From the NCBI GenBank assembly GCA_903929315.1, contig CAIYUC010000225.1:1-49686 (forward strand): DNA of 49,686 nucleotides, given 5' to 3'. This stretch comes from an uncultured Bacteroidales bacterium (GTDB lineage Bacteria > Bacteroidota > Bacteroidia > Bacteroidales > FEN-979). Every line of letters begins with the position of its first letter. Position 1 is the stretch's first letter. The notes beneath the pieces are model-generated. The model had not been told where the DNA came from, ran no database searches, and worked only from the letters and a program-made list of their open reading frames with translations. Below, one piece after another: positions 1 through 7,444 of this stretch. Made by a program: the position numbers and the translations under genes.

Positions 1-553
1 CTCTCCGGGCTCCTGCTGCTTTCATCTTTTCACAGGCGATTTCAATACCTTTTATACTACCGGAAATGACTATCTGCCCGGGGCTGTTATAGTTAGCAGG
101 AACGACTATCTCGTCGATCGAACGGCAAATTTCCCCGGCAAGTTTATCGTCCAGCCCAAGGATGGCTGCCATTGTTGAAGGTTCCTTTTCGCAGGCTTTT
201 TGCATAGCCTGGGCTCGTTTTGATACAAGTCGTAATCCGTCTTCAAAAGCAAGGGCTTTATTGGCCACCAGGGCAGAGAATTCGCCAAGAGAATGTCCGG
301 CAACCATATCCGGCTTAAAATTATTACCTATTGTGAATGCGAGAATTACGGAGTGAAGAAAGATAGCCGGTTGCGTAACCTTGGTCTGCCTGAGGGCCTC
401 TTCAGTTCCGGAAAACATCATGTCGGTAATACGGAACCCAAGAATTTCATTGGCTTTTTCAAACAATTCTTTTGCAAGAGCGGAATTTTCGTAAAGATCT
501 TTTCCCATTCCTGGAAACTGGGCCCCCTGGCCGGGGAATACGTAAGCGTTCAT
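1..553 (-). CDS. fabD: Malonyl-CoA:ACP transacylase FabD (partial, C-terminus beyond the window)
   Basis: The frame starts at the ATG at 553 on the minus strand and runs off the left edge, so about 184 N-terminal residues are visible. FabD transfers malonyl from CoA to acyl carrier protein, the entry step of type II fatty-acid synthesis in the cytoplasm. The N-terminus AYVFPGQGAQFPGMG is the family's standard opening, which fixes the start. The nucleophile elbow GHSLG lies at residues 86-90, with catalytic Ser88. It follows the Bax-inhibitor gene on the same strand with a 91-bp gap. An exact -7-like box (TATCTTTG) ends 1 nt before the ATG, so a promoter of its own with almost no leader is possible but uncertain. 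Confidence 0.93.
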   Translation of the reverse strand, partial: MNAYVFPGQGAQFPGMGKDLYENSALAKELFEKANEILGFRITDMMFSGTEEALRQTKVTQPAIFLHSVILAFTIGNNFKPDMVAGHSLGEFSALVANKALAFEDGLRLVSKRAQAMQKACEKEPSTMAAILGLDDKLAGEICRSIDEIVVPANYNSPGQIVISGSIKGIEIACEKMKAAGARR

Positions 554-644
554 ACAAAGATATTTGGTTTAATGAAATCAACCCCTGACAGGGGATCGGC
601 TTTTAGTGTTGATTCCATGTAGCTTGAAGTTTGTAGTCCTGTAT

Positions 645-1415
645 TTACCTTCGATTTCCAAGGAATCGCAACAGAAACAAAAACAGGTTAATGAAATCCA
701 GGTAAAGTGTCAGCGCTCCCATGATACTGAGTTTGCGAACGTTTCCATCACCCGTTTCCTCCATCCCTGACAGGCTCATCTTTTTCAGTTTCTGTACATC
801 ATAAGCGGTCAGACCTGTAAATACAAGGACTCCTATAAAACTGATAATATAATCCATGGTTCCGCTATGGAGAAACATATTTATAACCATGGCAATGATG
901 ATACCGAACACTCCCATCATCATAAGCGATCCGAAACGGGTTAGATCCGTTTTTGTAGTATAGCCTAATACTGCCATAATCCCGAACATTGCGGCAGTTA
1001 CTGCAAATGTTTTATAAACAGATGCAGCCGTATAAACGAGCAAAATAAAGCTTAAGCTCATTCCCATCAGGACCGAAAAGGCAATGAAAAGGAGTGCCAT
1101 CAATGCCGGTGACAATTTCTGGAATCCGAATGACATGAGCAGGACAAACCCAATTGGCGCTAAAGTAACAATCCATCCTAGCCCTGATAAACCACCGGTT
1201 ATGGGGTTCCGTAAACTCATGATCAGCGATTGGGAAGATGCAAACATGTAAGCCGTAATGGCTGTGACCGCCATGGCAAAAGTCATCCACAGGAATACCT
1301 GGGCCATAAAAGATTTTGTCGCCGCCATCACGGCATAACCTTGTTCAGGAACATAATATCCTTTGTTTTCCATATCTGTATTCATATTTATAAAGATTGA
1401 ACGTTTATAATTCAT
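645..1415 (-). CDS. Bax inhibitor-1/YccA family membrane protein
   Basis: The 256-residue protein is almost entirely hydrophobic from residue 30 on, with about seven membrane segments and the C-terminal pattern YLDFINLFLFLLRFLGNRR typical of the BI-1/YccA/YbhL family in the inner membrane. Family members are implicated in calcium leak or membrane-protease modulation; the bacterial role is not settled, so no function is assigned. The ATG at 1415 overlaps the folE stop by one base (TAATG), which suggests translational coupling. A second ATG at 1385 (MNTDMENKG) is a credible shorter start. The family is sure, the start less so. Confidence 0.88.
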   Translation of the reverse strand: MNYKRSIFINMNTDMENKGYYVPEQGYAVMAATKSFMAQVFLWMTFAMAVTAITAYMFASSQSLIMSLRNPITGGLSGLGWIVTLAPIGFVLLMSFGFQKLSPALMALLFIAFSVLMGMSLSFILLVYTAASVYKTFAVTAAMFGIMAVLGYTTKTDLTRFGSLMMMGVFGIIIAMVINMFLHSGTMDYIISFIGVLVFTGLTAYDVQKLKKMSLSGMEETGDGNVRKLSIMGALTLYLDFINLFLFLLRFLGNRR

Positions 1416-2032
1416 TAATGTAACCGTGTGCCAATCAGTTGCAAAAATTCAGCCCGCGTTTTATCCCGTTCAAACGCCCCGATAAAATCAGAGGTGGTAG
1501 TAACAGAATTTTGCTTCTGGATGCCACGCATCGACATACATAAATGCTGAGCTTCAATAACAACAGCTACACCTAATGGTTTTAATGCGTTATTAATAGC
1601 AGTTTTTATTTGCGTTGTGAGTCTTTCCTGCACCTGGAGACGACGGGCATAAATTTCGACAACACGTGCAATCTTGCTCAGCCCTGTTATGTATTTATCC
1701 GGAATATAAGCTACATGAGCCTTTCCGAAAAACGGGATCAGATGATGTTCACACAATGAATATATTTCAATATCTTTAACAATGACCATTTCCCTGTATT
1801 CTTCCCTGAATTTTGCAGAGTTCAGGATCTCTTCGGGGTCGAGATTGTACCCTTGTGTAAGAAATTGCATCGCCCTGGATACACGTAATGGAGTCCGCAC
1901 CAAGCCCTCACGATCAGGATTCTCGCCGATTAACCGGAGAATTTCTTTATAATGTCCGCTCATTTCTTCGATACGCTCTGGATCGTAAGCTTCATATTTT
2001 TCGTAACTCAGTTTTTTCTCTTTTTCAGTCAT
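1415..2032 (-). CDS. folE: GTP cyclohydrolase I FolE
   Basis: This 205-residue enzyme converts GTP to 7,8-dihydroneopterin triphosphate, the common precursor of folate, tetrahydrobiopterin and, through QueD, of queuosine. The catalytic/zinc region [15 protein letters not shown] and the second zinc segment QHLCMSMRG are both present, followed by the conserved [14 protein letters not shown] end. Length is normal for the family. It lies 29 bp downstream of queD on the same strand, and its stop overlaps the next gene's start. Placing FolE next to QueD fits supply of dihydroneopterin triphosphate to the 7-deazaguanine branch; it can equally feed folate synthesis. The first ~25 residues are charged and variable, so the exact start is slightly uncertain. 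Confidence 0.96.
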   Translation of the reverse strand: MTEKEKKLSYEKYEAYDPERIEEMSGHYKEILRLIGENPDREGLVRTPLRVSRAMQFLTQGYNLDPEEILNSAKFREEYREMVIVKDIEIYSLCEHHLIPFFGKAHVAYIPDKYITGLSKIARVVEIYARRLQVQERLTTQIKTAINNALKPLGVAVVIEAQHLCMSMRGIQKQNSVTTTSDFIGAFERDKTRAEFLQLIGTRLH

Positions 2033-2060
2033 GAGAGTGTGGTTGTATTATTTGAACGTG

Positions 2061-2480
2061 TTATTCTCCGTAATATTCTACACTATTTTTTTCCGTTTCC
2101 TCCAGTCTTATACAATGCAAAGTGGCATTCATTTTTTTAACTTCAGATTCCAGCTCCTTCCAGATTGCAATTGCCATGTTTTCAGTTGAGGCCAGCTTAC
2201 CTTCCATAAAATCCACTTCCAGGTTAACGTTACGGTGATCCATTTTAGAAATGATCCTGTCGTTGATCACATTGCTCAATTCCTTTAGATTAGCTACAAA
2301 TCCGGTTTTTTTATTGACCTCACCTTTCACTGTCACTAACAATGTATAATTATGTCCATGCCATTTTGGATTCGAACATTTCCCGAAAACCTCTAAATTT
2401 TCCTCGTCGGATAATTCCGGCCGGAAAAGGCGATGAGCTGCATTAAAATGCTCTTTTCTTGTTATATAGACTAAACCCAT
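2061..2480 (-). CDS. queD: 6-carboxy-5,6,7,8-tetrahydropterin synthase QueD / PTPS family
   Basis: The protein (139 residues from the ATG at 2480) belongs to the 6-pyruvoyl-tetrahydropterin synthase/QueD family, which acts on the FolE product. Zinc-binding His16 (FNAAHRL) and His41/His43 (WHGHNY) are visible, as are catalytic Cys35 in GKCSNPKW and the MDHRNVN segment. I chose the ATG at 2480, not the one at 2537, because homologues begin with a VYITRKEHFNAAH-like strand and because an exact TAnnTTTG box at 2490-2497 lies inside the longer frame. It heads the run queD-folE-BI-1-fabD. QueD versus eukaryote-like PTPS cannot be decided from motifs alone; the neighbourhood favours neither strongly. 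Confidence 0.9.
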   Translation of the reverse strand: MGLVYITRKEHFNAAHRLFRPELSDEENLEVFGKCSNPKWHGHNYTLLVTVKGEVNKKTGFVANLKELSNVINDRIISKMDHRNVNLEVDFMEGKLASTENMAIAIWKELESEVKKMNATLHCIRLEETEKNSVEYYGE

Positions 2481-2489
2481 AAAGTGCAG

Positions 2490-2497
2490 CAAATGTA
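2490..2497 (-). promoter_or_regulatory. Candidate -7 box (TACATTTG) for queD-folE
   Basis: On the minus strand the sequence TACATTTG matches the Bacteroidota -7 consensus TAnnTTTG exactly and ends 9 nt before the chosen queD ATG. A TTTG lies about 25 nt further upstream, longer than the usual spacing of about 20. It implies a very short leader and supports the start at 2480. Confidence 0.45.
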
Positions 2498-2603
2498 CTA
2501 TTTTTTTCTTTTCCGACCCAGTCAAAACATGTGCCAAACCAAAACATAGTTGGGTATTTAGGGTTTATACTCCTTGATTATTAAACAGGGAATTTCGTTG
2601 AGG

Positions 2604-2993
2604 CTACTTCTGTATGGTTTTTGAATACCCGACGATAGAGACAACTTCAAATATGGTATAACACAGATAAAGAATAAAAAAGGAAAGCGCAAAAGGTACG
2701 GCATCCTTTCTGTTGAGCATGATATAGGTGATCAGAACAACAATGAATAATAACAATTTAACGGTCGTGGTAAGGAGATAATAATTCAGAAACCGGATAA
2801 ATTTCTTTTGTGCAGCCTTGATCAGAATATAATAAGAGATCAATGTTATAGTCAGAAAAAAGATAAACAAAAACGGTAACACCGGAGTGATATAAGCTTT
2901 TGGGAGCAGAAATAACAAGCCAATGGCAATAAAACTCAGGATAACTGAAAAAATGATCAGTTTACGTAAAAAGTCGAAATAAATGGACTTCAT
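2604..2993 (-). CDS. Small four-helix inner-membrane protein (ATP-synthase-I-like position)
   Basis: I do not recognise a named family with certainty. From the ATG at 2993 the product has 129 residues and four hydrophobic segments, at about 12-32, 40-60, 70-92 and 100-120. The middle loop is lysine-rich (KAAQKKFIRF). In many Bacteroidia a protein of this size and topology sits between AtpZ and the F0F1 ATPase a-subunit gene. Here it lies downstream of bactofilin and atpZ on the same strand, but no atpB follows. A role in ATP-synthase assembly is therefore only an inference from position. The start at 2993 is preferred over 3008 because an exact -7 box ends 4 nt upstream. Confidence 0.6.
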   Translation of the reverse strand: MKSIYFDFLRKLIIFSVILSFIAIGLLFLLPKAYITPVLPFLFIFFLTITLISYYILIKAAQKKFIRFLNYYLLTTTVKLLLFIVVLITYIMLNRKDAVPFALSFFILYLCYTIFEVVSIVGYSKTIQK

Positions 2994-2997
2994 GAGG

Positions 2998-3005
2998 CAA
3001 AGGTA
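2998..3005 (-). promoter_or_regulatory. Candidate -7 box (TACCTTTG) for the four-helix membrane protein
   Basis: TACCTTTG on the minus strand is an exact TAnnTTTG match ending 4 nt before the ATG at 2993. It suggests a separate transcript for this gene, with an extremely short leader, despite its distance from atpZ. Confidence 0.4.
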
Positions 3006-3091
3006 CATAGAACTCTCAAAAAAAATTCCCCAAAACGTATTACCTTTTTGAATTCGACCGATTAATGGGTATAATAACTAAACGAGGTCAT

Positions 3092-3469
3092 ATGAAAAAA
3101 GAAAATTTACAGGAAAGGACACTGTTGTTTTGTGTCAGGATCATTCACATGGTTGATAGCATGCCGGAAACAAGAACAGCAAGGATGATTGCAGCTTATT
3201 TATTGAGATCAGCGATTTCAATAGGATCAAAGTACCGGGCGGCATGCCGCCCGGCATCAGCAAGAGATTTTGTCAGTAAACTTAAAATTGTGGTGGAAGA
3301 AACTGAAGAAACCTTGTATTGGCTTGAATTAATTGAGGAAACCAACATCTTTCCGTCGGAGAAGATAAAAGACCTGAAACAGGAAGCGAATGAATTATTG
3401 GCAATCTTTGTTTCAAGCATCAATACTGCTAGAAAAAACCTGAAGCTCAAGGCCAAACAGGATGCTTAA
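3092..3469 (+). CDS. Four-helix-bundle protein (23S rRNA-intervening-sequence protein family)
   Basis: The protein has 125 residues from the ATG at 3092, which has a GAGG seven bases upstream; an upstream ATG at 3065 is less likely. The pattern of an N-terminal helix, a central ARMIAAYLLRSAISIGSKYRAA helix, a basic RDFVSKLKIVVEETEETLYWL helix and a C-terminal helix is that of the TIGR02436/S23 family. These proteins were first found in 23S rRNA intervening sequences and are now common as lone genes in Bacteroidota; their biochemical role is unknown. It points opposite to its neighbours, splits atpZ from the small membrane protein, and borders repeat-rich DNA, so it looks like a mobile or recently inserted unit. 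Confidence 0.85.
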   Translation: MKKENLQERTLLFCVRIIHMVDSMPETRTARMIAAYLLRSAISIGSKYRAACRPASARDFVSKLKIVVEETEETLYWLELIEETNIFPSEKIKDLKQEANELLAIFVSSINTARKNLKLKAKQDA

Positions 3470-3713
3470 AAAAAATAGCTCAAGTGACGCAAACAAGACA
3501 CTTTTCACTTTTCAGTTATCAGTGTTCAGTTTTATCTTTTCATTTTTCGTTTGCACTTGCATACACGGAGAATGTATTAACCCCTTTTTACTTTTCGTTT
3601 GCACTTGCTTGCAGGAATAGTAAAAAAACAACAAATGCAAGTGAAAAGTAAATAGTTAAAAGGTAAGACTGAAAACTGAAAAGTGAAAAATTTATTCAGT
3701 TGAAAAGGTAAGC
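3470..3713. repeat. Repeat-rich AT-rich gap: direct and inverted 'cttttcgtttgcacttgc'-type units
   Basis: This 244-bp gap holds no credible gene. A 17-bp unit, ttttcgtttgcacttgc, occurs at 3544-3560 and again at 3592-3608 (48-bp spacing). An inverted partial copy, gcaagtgaaaag, is at 3637-3648. Around them are degenerate runs related to 'gaaaagtgaaaac' on both strands (about 3500-3540 and 3666-3692), so the whole gap could fold into an imperfect long hairpin. Such low-complexity runs are common between genes in environmental Bacteroidota. Confidence 0.6.
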
Positions 3714-3932
3714 CTATTTCTTCTTCAGAAGATCTCTGGTAACAGTATAAATGGCGAGGATCACCGACGCACAGGAAAGGATAATTGTAAAAATGGGTTT
3801 GGTATGTATCCATTGGTCCAGCTTGAACCCAGCGAAAACTCCCAATAGTATGATCGCCAGCATTTGAAATGCCATACTGGAATAACGGGCATAATTGCTA
3901 AGAAGCCGCTTCTTTTGATCGAAGGTCATCAT
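3714..3932 (-). CDS. atpZ: AtpZ/AtpI family protein
   Basis: The 72-residue protein has two membrane helices with the pattern SMAFQMLAIILLGVFAGFKLD and a second hydrophobic segment ending in basic residues (TRDLLKKK). This matches the AtpZ/AtpI (ATP synthase I chain) family, thought to help assemble the F0 c-ring or carry magnesium. Its start overlaps the end of the bactofilin gene by 35 bp, so the two are surely co-transcribed. In related genomes atpB-atpE and the rest of the ATPase follow. Here the four-helix-bundle gene and then pterin genes follow, so the ATPase genes are elsewhere. Tandem ATG codons at 3932 and 3929 make the first residue ambiguous. Confidence 0.8.
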   Translation of the reverse strand: MMTFDQKKRLLSNYARYSSMAFQMLAIILLGVFAGFKLDQWIHTKPIFTIILSCASVILAIYTVTRDLLKKK

Positions 3933-4305
3933 GCTTTACCGGAGATGGAGTCGTTTTTGTTTCAGCCCCATCCATGATACAAGTTCCGGAGAATTTTGCT
4001 CCCGGTTCAATAGCTAATTTGTTCGTGGTAATGTCACCGGAAAATTTTGCCGACTCTTTTAATGTGAGCAATTCGCTGACTTTCACAGTAGCTTTTATTT
4101 CACCTGAGAAATCAGCATTCTGGCAGATGATCTCACCGTCAATCACACCAGTGGGTCCAACTACAACCTTCCCCTTGCAGTTGATCGTTCCGATAAATGT
4201 TCCATCAATCCTGAAATCACCAATCAACTTTATTTCTCCTTTGACAATCGTTCCTGAACCTAACAGGTTTATCGACGGAACTTCATTTTCCCTGTTTTTT
4301 ACCAT
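3898..4305 (-). CDS. Bactofilin (polymer-forming cytoskeletal protein)
   Basis: This 135-residue protein carries the bactofilin beta-helix: short hydrophobic repeats spaced by glycines from about residue 15 to 105 (GSGTIVKGEIKLIGDFRIDG, then GKVVVGPTGVIDGEI and later rungs), flanked by short disordered tails. Bactofilins self-assemble into filaments at the membrane and act in cell shape or in localising wall enzymes. The M23 peptidase gene divergently placed about 3 kb away is a frequent partner type in this phylum. The gene heads a transcript that continues into atpZ, and an exact -7 box lies 43 nt upstream of its start. Confidence 0.92.
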   Translation of the reverse strand: MVKNRENEVPSINLLGSGTIVKGEIKLIGDFRIDGTFIGTINCKGKVVVGPTGVIDGEIICQNADFSGEIKATVKVSELLTLKESAKFSGDITTNKLAIEPGAKFSGTCIMDGAETKTTPSPVKHDDLRSKEAAS

Positions 4306-4347
4306 AACATTTAAAAATTGGCACTAAATTCATTTCTTTTGAAAAAC

Positions 4348-4381
4348 CAAAGTTATAACAAATATTCAGATTATTTACAAA
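4348..4381 (-). promoter_or_regulatory. Candidate promoter of the bactofilin-atpZ transcript
   Basis: Read on the minus strand, TTTG (4381-4378) is followed after 22 nt by TAACTTTG (4355-4348), an exact TAnnTTTG box. This is close to the -33/-7 layout of Bacteroidota housekeeping promoters and would give a leader of about 40 nt. Confidence 0.55.
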
Positions 4382-4392
4382 TTAATGAAACT

Positions 4393-4510
4393 GGAGCAAG
4401 ACAAGGCAATAGGCAATAGACAGTAAGCAATACAGACATCGAGTATCGAGTATCCCTGCCTGCCTGCTGACGCAGTCAGTCAGGCAGGCAGTATCGAGCA
4501 TCGAATATGG
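4393..4510. repeat. Palindromic element set in short tandem 'tatcgag' repeats
   Basis: Between porW and bactofilin lies ggcaatag/agcaatac-like repetition (about 4404-4432), then cgagtatcgagtatc (about 4440-4454), then a near-perfect hairpin at 4456-4491, then gtatcgagcatcgaatat. The hairpin pairs ctgcctgcctg (4456-4466) with caggcaggcag (4481-4491), and inside it ctgac pairs with gtcag around a gca loop, giving about 16 base pairs. The hairpin looks inserted into the tatcgag series. A shorter palindrome of the same ctgcctg/caggcag type lies inside the diphosphomevalonate decarboxylase gene at 46069-46087. Confidence 0.75.
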
Positions 4511-4527
4511 AAACCCGAATAACAATA

Positions 4528-7197
4528 CTATTTGACGAGCGGATAGTTTTTCTCAAAGAATCGCTGGTATTGCTGGATATTCTTGCTCTTATAAAAAACC
4601 GGGTAATTATCCGCAGAGATCACAAATTGGTAATATTCGCCGGTTTGCTTCAATTTTGTGAAAATATAATCATTATCCTTGATGGAAATATAATAATTCA
4701 AACCTTTTTCACGGTTTTCAAAATTATTTACCGTAATCATTTCCTGATTTCCCTCCAACAAAAGGCTATTTACCTGTAGATTCTCCAGATCATGAAATTT
4801 GGAGTTGAAATCTGAGATCTTTACTTTCAGGGCTTCAACGTCGTTTTTTTCGTTATTAACGATCAAAACATAAAAATGAATCGCATCAGGGTTAAAAGTG
4901 TAAATCTTTGGACCGGTTTCCTGCACCTGAACGGAATCGATCAGAACCTGTTCTCCCTTTGAATTGTGTTGTTTTCCAAGATAGTTCAGGACATTCTGTG
5001 CAAGAGGCTTTACGGTGCTTTTCGGGTATTTCCTGATCACCAGATTCATCGCCGCCACAAGCGAATCCACCACTTCGATTTTCCCTGTTGCCAATGCTTT
5101 CAGGTATTCAAATTTTGGTAATAAAGCAGTGTCTCCCGGGTATGTTTTTAATGCAAGGTCACAGTTGTTGATGACCATATAATATTGCTGATTTGAAAAC
5201 GCTTTATAAGTATCTCCATAAAGATTAGCTGCCTCCTGTTGTTTTGACTGGACTTCTTTATAATAATCCGGATTTATAAGGAGTTTGGCAAAATCTGTTT
5301 CCGGGAACCTTGTCAGAACAAGGTTTTTATAATAATCACTCTTTTCTTTATTCTCAAGGTCTCCATATAAACGATATAATTCAAAGCAGGTAGCTACATA
5401 ATATTTGTTTTCAGGAAACCGGCTCAAAAGAGTTTCAAAAGAACCTATGGATCCCACATAATCATGCAATCCTTCCACATAAATAAAACCGAGGTTGTAA
5501 TATGCCTGGATGATTTTAGTATTGGAAGCTTCGATTTGCTCAGGCTTGAAGGGAATATCCTTCATGTAATAACTCCTTGACTTGTTATTATCTACCTTTT
5601 TATCTTCTTTTTTCTTACCTCCTGTAGTATCTCCTGGTTCCTCTGAGGAAGTGTCGGACGGGTTTTCATTGGCCAGGACAACCATATTTTTATCACTCAA
5701 AAACCAATTATCTTCAAGTGTTCTATGACCCCACTTTTTAATAAATGTCGTATACCCGCTTGCCAGTGTAGTCGGATTGTAAAAATACCAGGCGCCCACT
5801 CCTACACCACTTCCTGACATGGGTGTCTCTGAATTTTGACCAAAAAGCATGGCTTCTTGTCGTAACTGTTCTTCTTCCCGCTTTTTGATCTCTGCTTCAA
5901 TAACTTTTGCAATGATCTTATCGATGACTTCATTTCTTTGCCGTTCGGTCATATTAGCAAGTTTTTGAAGGCTGTCTTCCCGTTCAATAGTCACTAGGTT
6001 AGTGACAAGGTTGGTAAGCGTAAGGGTTCGTTTACTTAACTCTTTGTAATTCGGATAGTCTTTGGGTAAAAACCGCATCGTGCTATCATAATATGCCTGA
6101 GCTTTTGGGTAAGTTTTTCTTACAAAATGAATATCAGCAAGTTGAAGAGCAGATATTGCCTTTTGATAGTTATTCGTCTTACTGGTTGCAACAGATTTGG
6201 TTAAATAATCGATAGCCGTCAATGTATCGCTGTCTTTTAGGTAAACTTCTGCAAGAGCAAAGTTAACCTGGTCGAGCTGTTCTTTATTCTTATCATCCTT
6301 CAGCATCTTTATAAGCTTTTTCACAATATATTTCTTATTCCCTGAATTGGCGATATAACAAAGAGCCAGGTTGATCTTTGAATTGAATTCGATATCGAAG
6401 GAAGCATTCCGTTTAATAACCGTTTCATATAATTTTGAAGCTTCCTCTAATTCACCGTTATTCTGGTGGATCTGTGCCAGGATAAAAAGACATCTCGACT
6501 TCAGAGTATGCTTCAGGTTTAATTCGACAGCCCTGTTCAGGTAATCTACAGCAGGTGAATAGTTTTTTTGAAGGATATAAAAATTTGCATAAACAAGATT
6601 CAGTTCTTTTTCATATTTATCAGGCGCCTGGCCACCTTTTATCTTGTTTTGAATCATGTCAAGTATGGGTTCGGCACGGGAGAAGTCGCCAATCTGCATG
6701 TTGGCCTGTGCCATCCATAGCATAGCGTCATATTTAATGTCACTGTTATTATACGTTTTAATGATAAATTCAAACGTTCTTCTGGCCATCGAATAATCCT
6801 GTTTGTAGAAATATGCCTTTCCCATGAGCAGGTAACAGTCATCGATCCATTTGTTATATTCCTTCTTATTGAATATCATTGAGTGTTTTGTAATACATTT
6901 TTGGGCTTTCTTGATAGCAATATCTGCATATTGGCTCATTTTCGAGGCACTTGCTTTGTTCCCATAATTATAAACCGGGAGAATGACTGCAAAATTATCC
7001 TTCACATTCGCATGGAAATCCTTGATCCCCGTGCGCATATTATCCATCCCATTCCAGTAAACATTATAATGAGCAGTTGTGTTATGATATGCCCTTCGCG
7101 TCCAGGTATTCTTTTTCGTGGAACAGGAAGTAATAAAAATGAAAACCGGCAAGAAGGTAAGTAGAATCAGGACAGTATTTCTTCTCTTATAATTCAA
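4528..7197 (-). CDS. porW: T9SS periplasmic TPR lipoprotein PorW/SprE
   Basis: The 889-residue product starts with a lipoprotein signal peptide (lipobox FITSC, lipidated Cys25) followed by STKKNTWTRRAYHNTTAHYN, the signature opening of PorW/SprE. Tetratricopeptide-like helices fill about residues 90-430 and resume at about 560-760, with a low-complexity acidic and lysine-rich linker (GGKKKEDKKVDNNK) near 530. PorW/SprE is a lipoprotein needed for type IX secretion and gliding; it links the PorK/PorN ring to the outer-membrane translocon. The gene is unlinked to the gldKLMN operon some 6 kb away, as is usual. Start and length fit the family. Confidence 0.88.
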   Translation of the reverse strand: MNYKRRNTVLILLTFLPVFIFITSCSTKKNTWTRRAYHNTTAHYNVYWNGMDNMRTGIKDFHANVKDNFAVILPVYNYGNKASASKMSQYADIAIKKAQKCITKHSMIFNKKEYNKWIDDCYLLMGKAYFYKQDYSMARRTFEFIIKTYNNSDIKYDAMLWMAQANMQIGDFSRAEPILDMIQNKIKGGQAPDKYEKELNLVYANFYILQKNYSPAVDYLNRAVELNLKHTLKSRCLFILAQIHQNNGELEEASKLYETVIKRNASFDIEFNSKINLALCYIANSGNKKYIVKKLIKMLKDDKNKEQLDQVNFALAEVYLKDSDTLTAIDYLTKSVATSKTNNYQKAISALQLADIHFVRKTYPKAQAYYDSTMRFLPKDYPNYKELSKRTLTLTNLVTNLVTIEREDSLQKLANMTERQRNEVIDKIIAKVIEAEIKKREEEQLRQEAMLFGQNSETPMSGSGVGVGAWYFYNPTTLASGYTTFIKKWGHRTLEDNWFLSDKNMVVLANENPSDTSSEEPGDTTGGKKKEDKKVDNNKSRSYYMKDIPFKPEQIEASNTKIIQAYYNLGFIYVEGLHDYVGSIGSFETLLSRFPENKYYVATCFELYRLYGDLENKEKSDYYKNLVLTRFPETDFAKLLINPDYYKEVQSKQQEAANLYGDTYKAFSNQQYYMVINNCDLALKTYPGDTALLPKFEYLKALATGKIEVVDSLVAAMNLVIRKYPKSTVKPLAQNVLNYLGKQHNSKGEQVLIDSVQVQETGPKIYTFNPDAIHFYVLIVNNEKNDVEALKVKISDFNSKFHDLENLQVNSLLLEGNQEMITVNNFENREKGLNYYISIKDNDYIFTKLKQTGEYYQFVISADNYPVFYKSKNIQQYQRFFEKNYPLVK

Positions 7198-7444
7198 AAC
7201 ATCAGGATTTAATTTCTATAAACTGATTTTTTACAAAAATATTTTAATTTTTTGAATTCGAACACATTTTCAGGATGAATTCAAAGCCTTATGAAAATAA
7301 GACCTGCAAATAATTTAATGGGATTTTACCCGTTCATTTCTTTCTGTATTTTCCGGGGATGATCAAATTTTGCGAACTTTGCATCGTTTTCATATCCAAG
7401 TTTACGGAAGACATACAAAGATAGATTAAGAAATAAGGTTACGG
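7198..7444. promoter_or_regulatory. Divergent intergenic region between porW and the M23 peptidase gene
   Basis: The gap must hold both divergent promoters. For porW an exact -7 box TATTTTTG lies on the minus strand at 7241-7234, giving a leader of about 32 nt. For the plus-strand gene the nearest match is gaactttg at about 7373-7380, which lacks the first T of TAnnTTTG. No repeats or small genes are evident. Confidence 0.4.

Noticed and set aside
3544-3648. Repeats resembling a CRISPR array
   Set aside because: Only two direct copies and one inverted partial copy, irregular spacing and no cas genes.
3577-3813. 78-codon minus-strand frame across the repeat gap and atpZ
   Set aside because: It covers repeats and runs in another frame of the well-supported atpZ gene.
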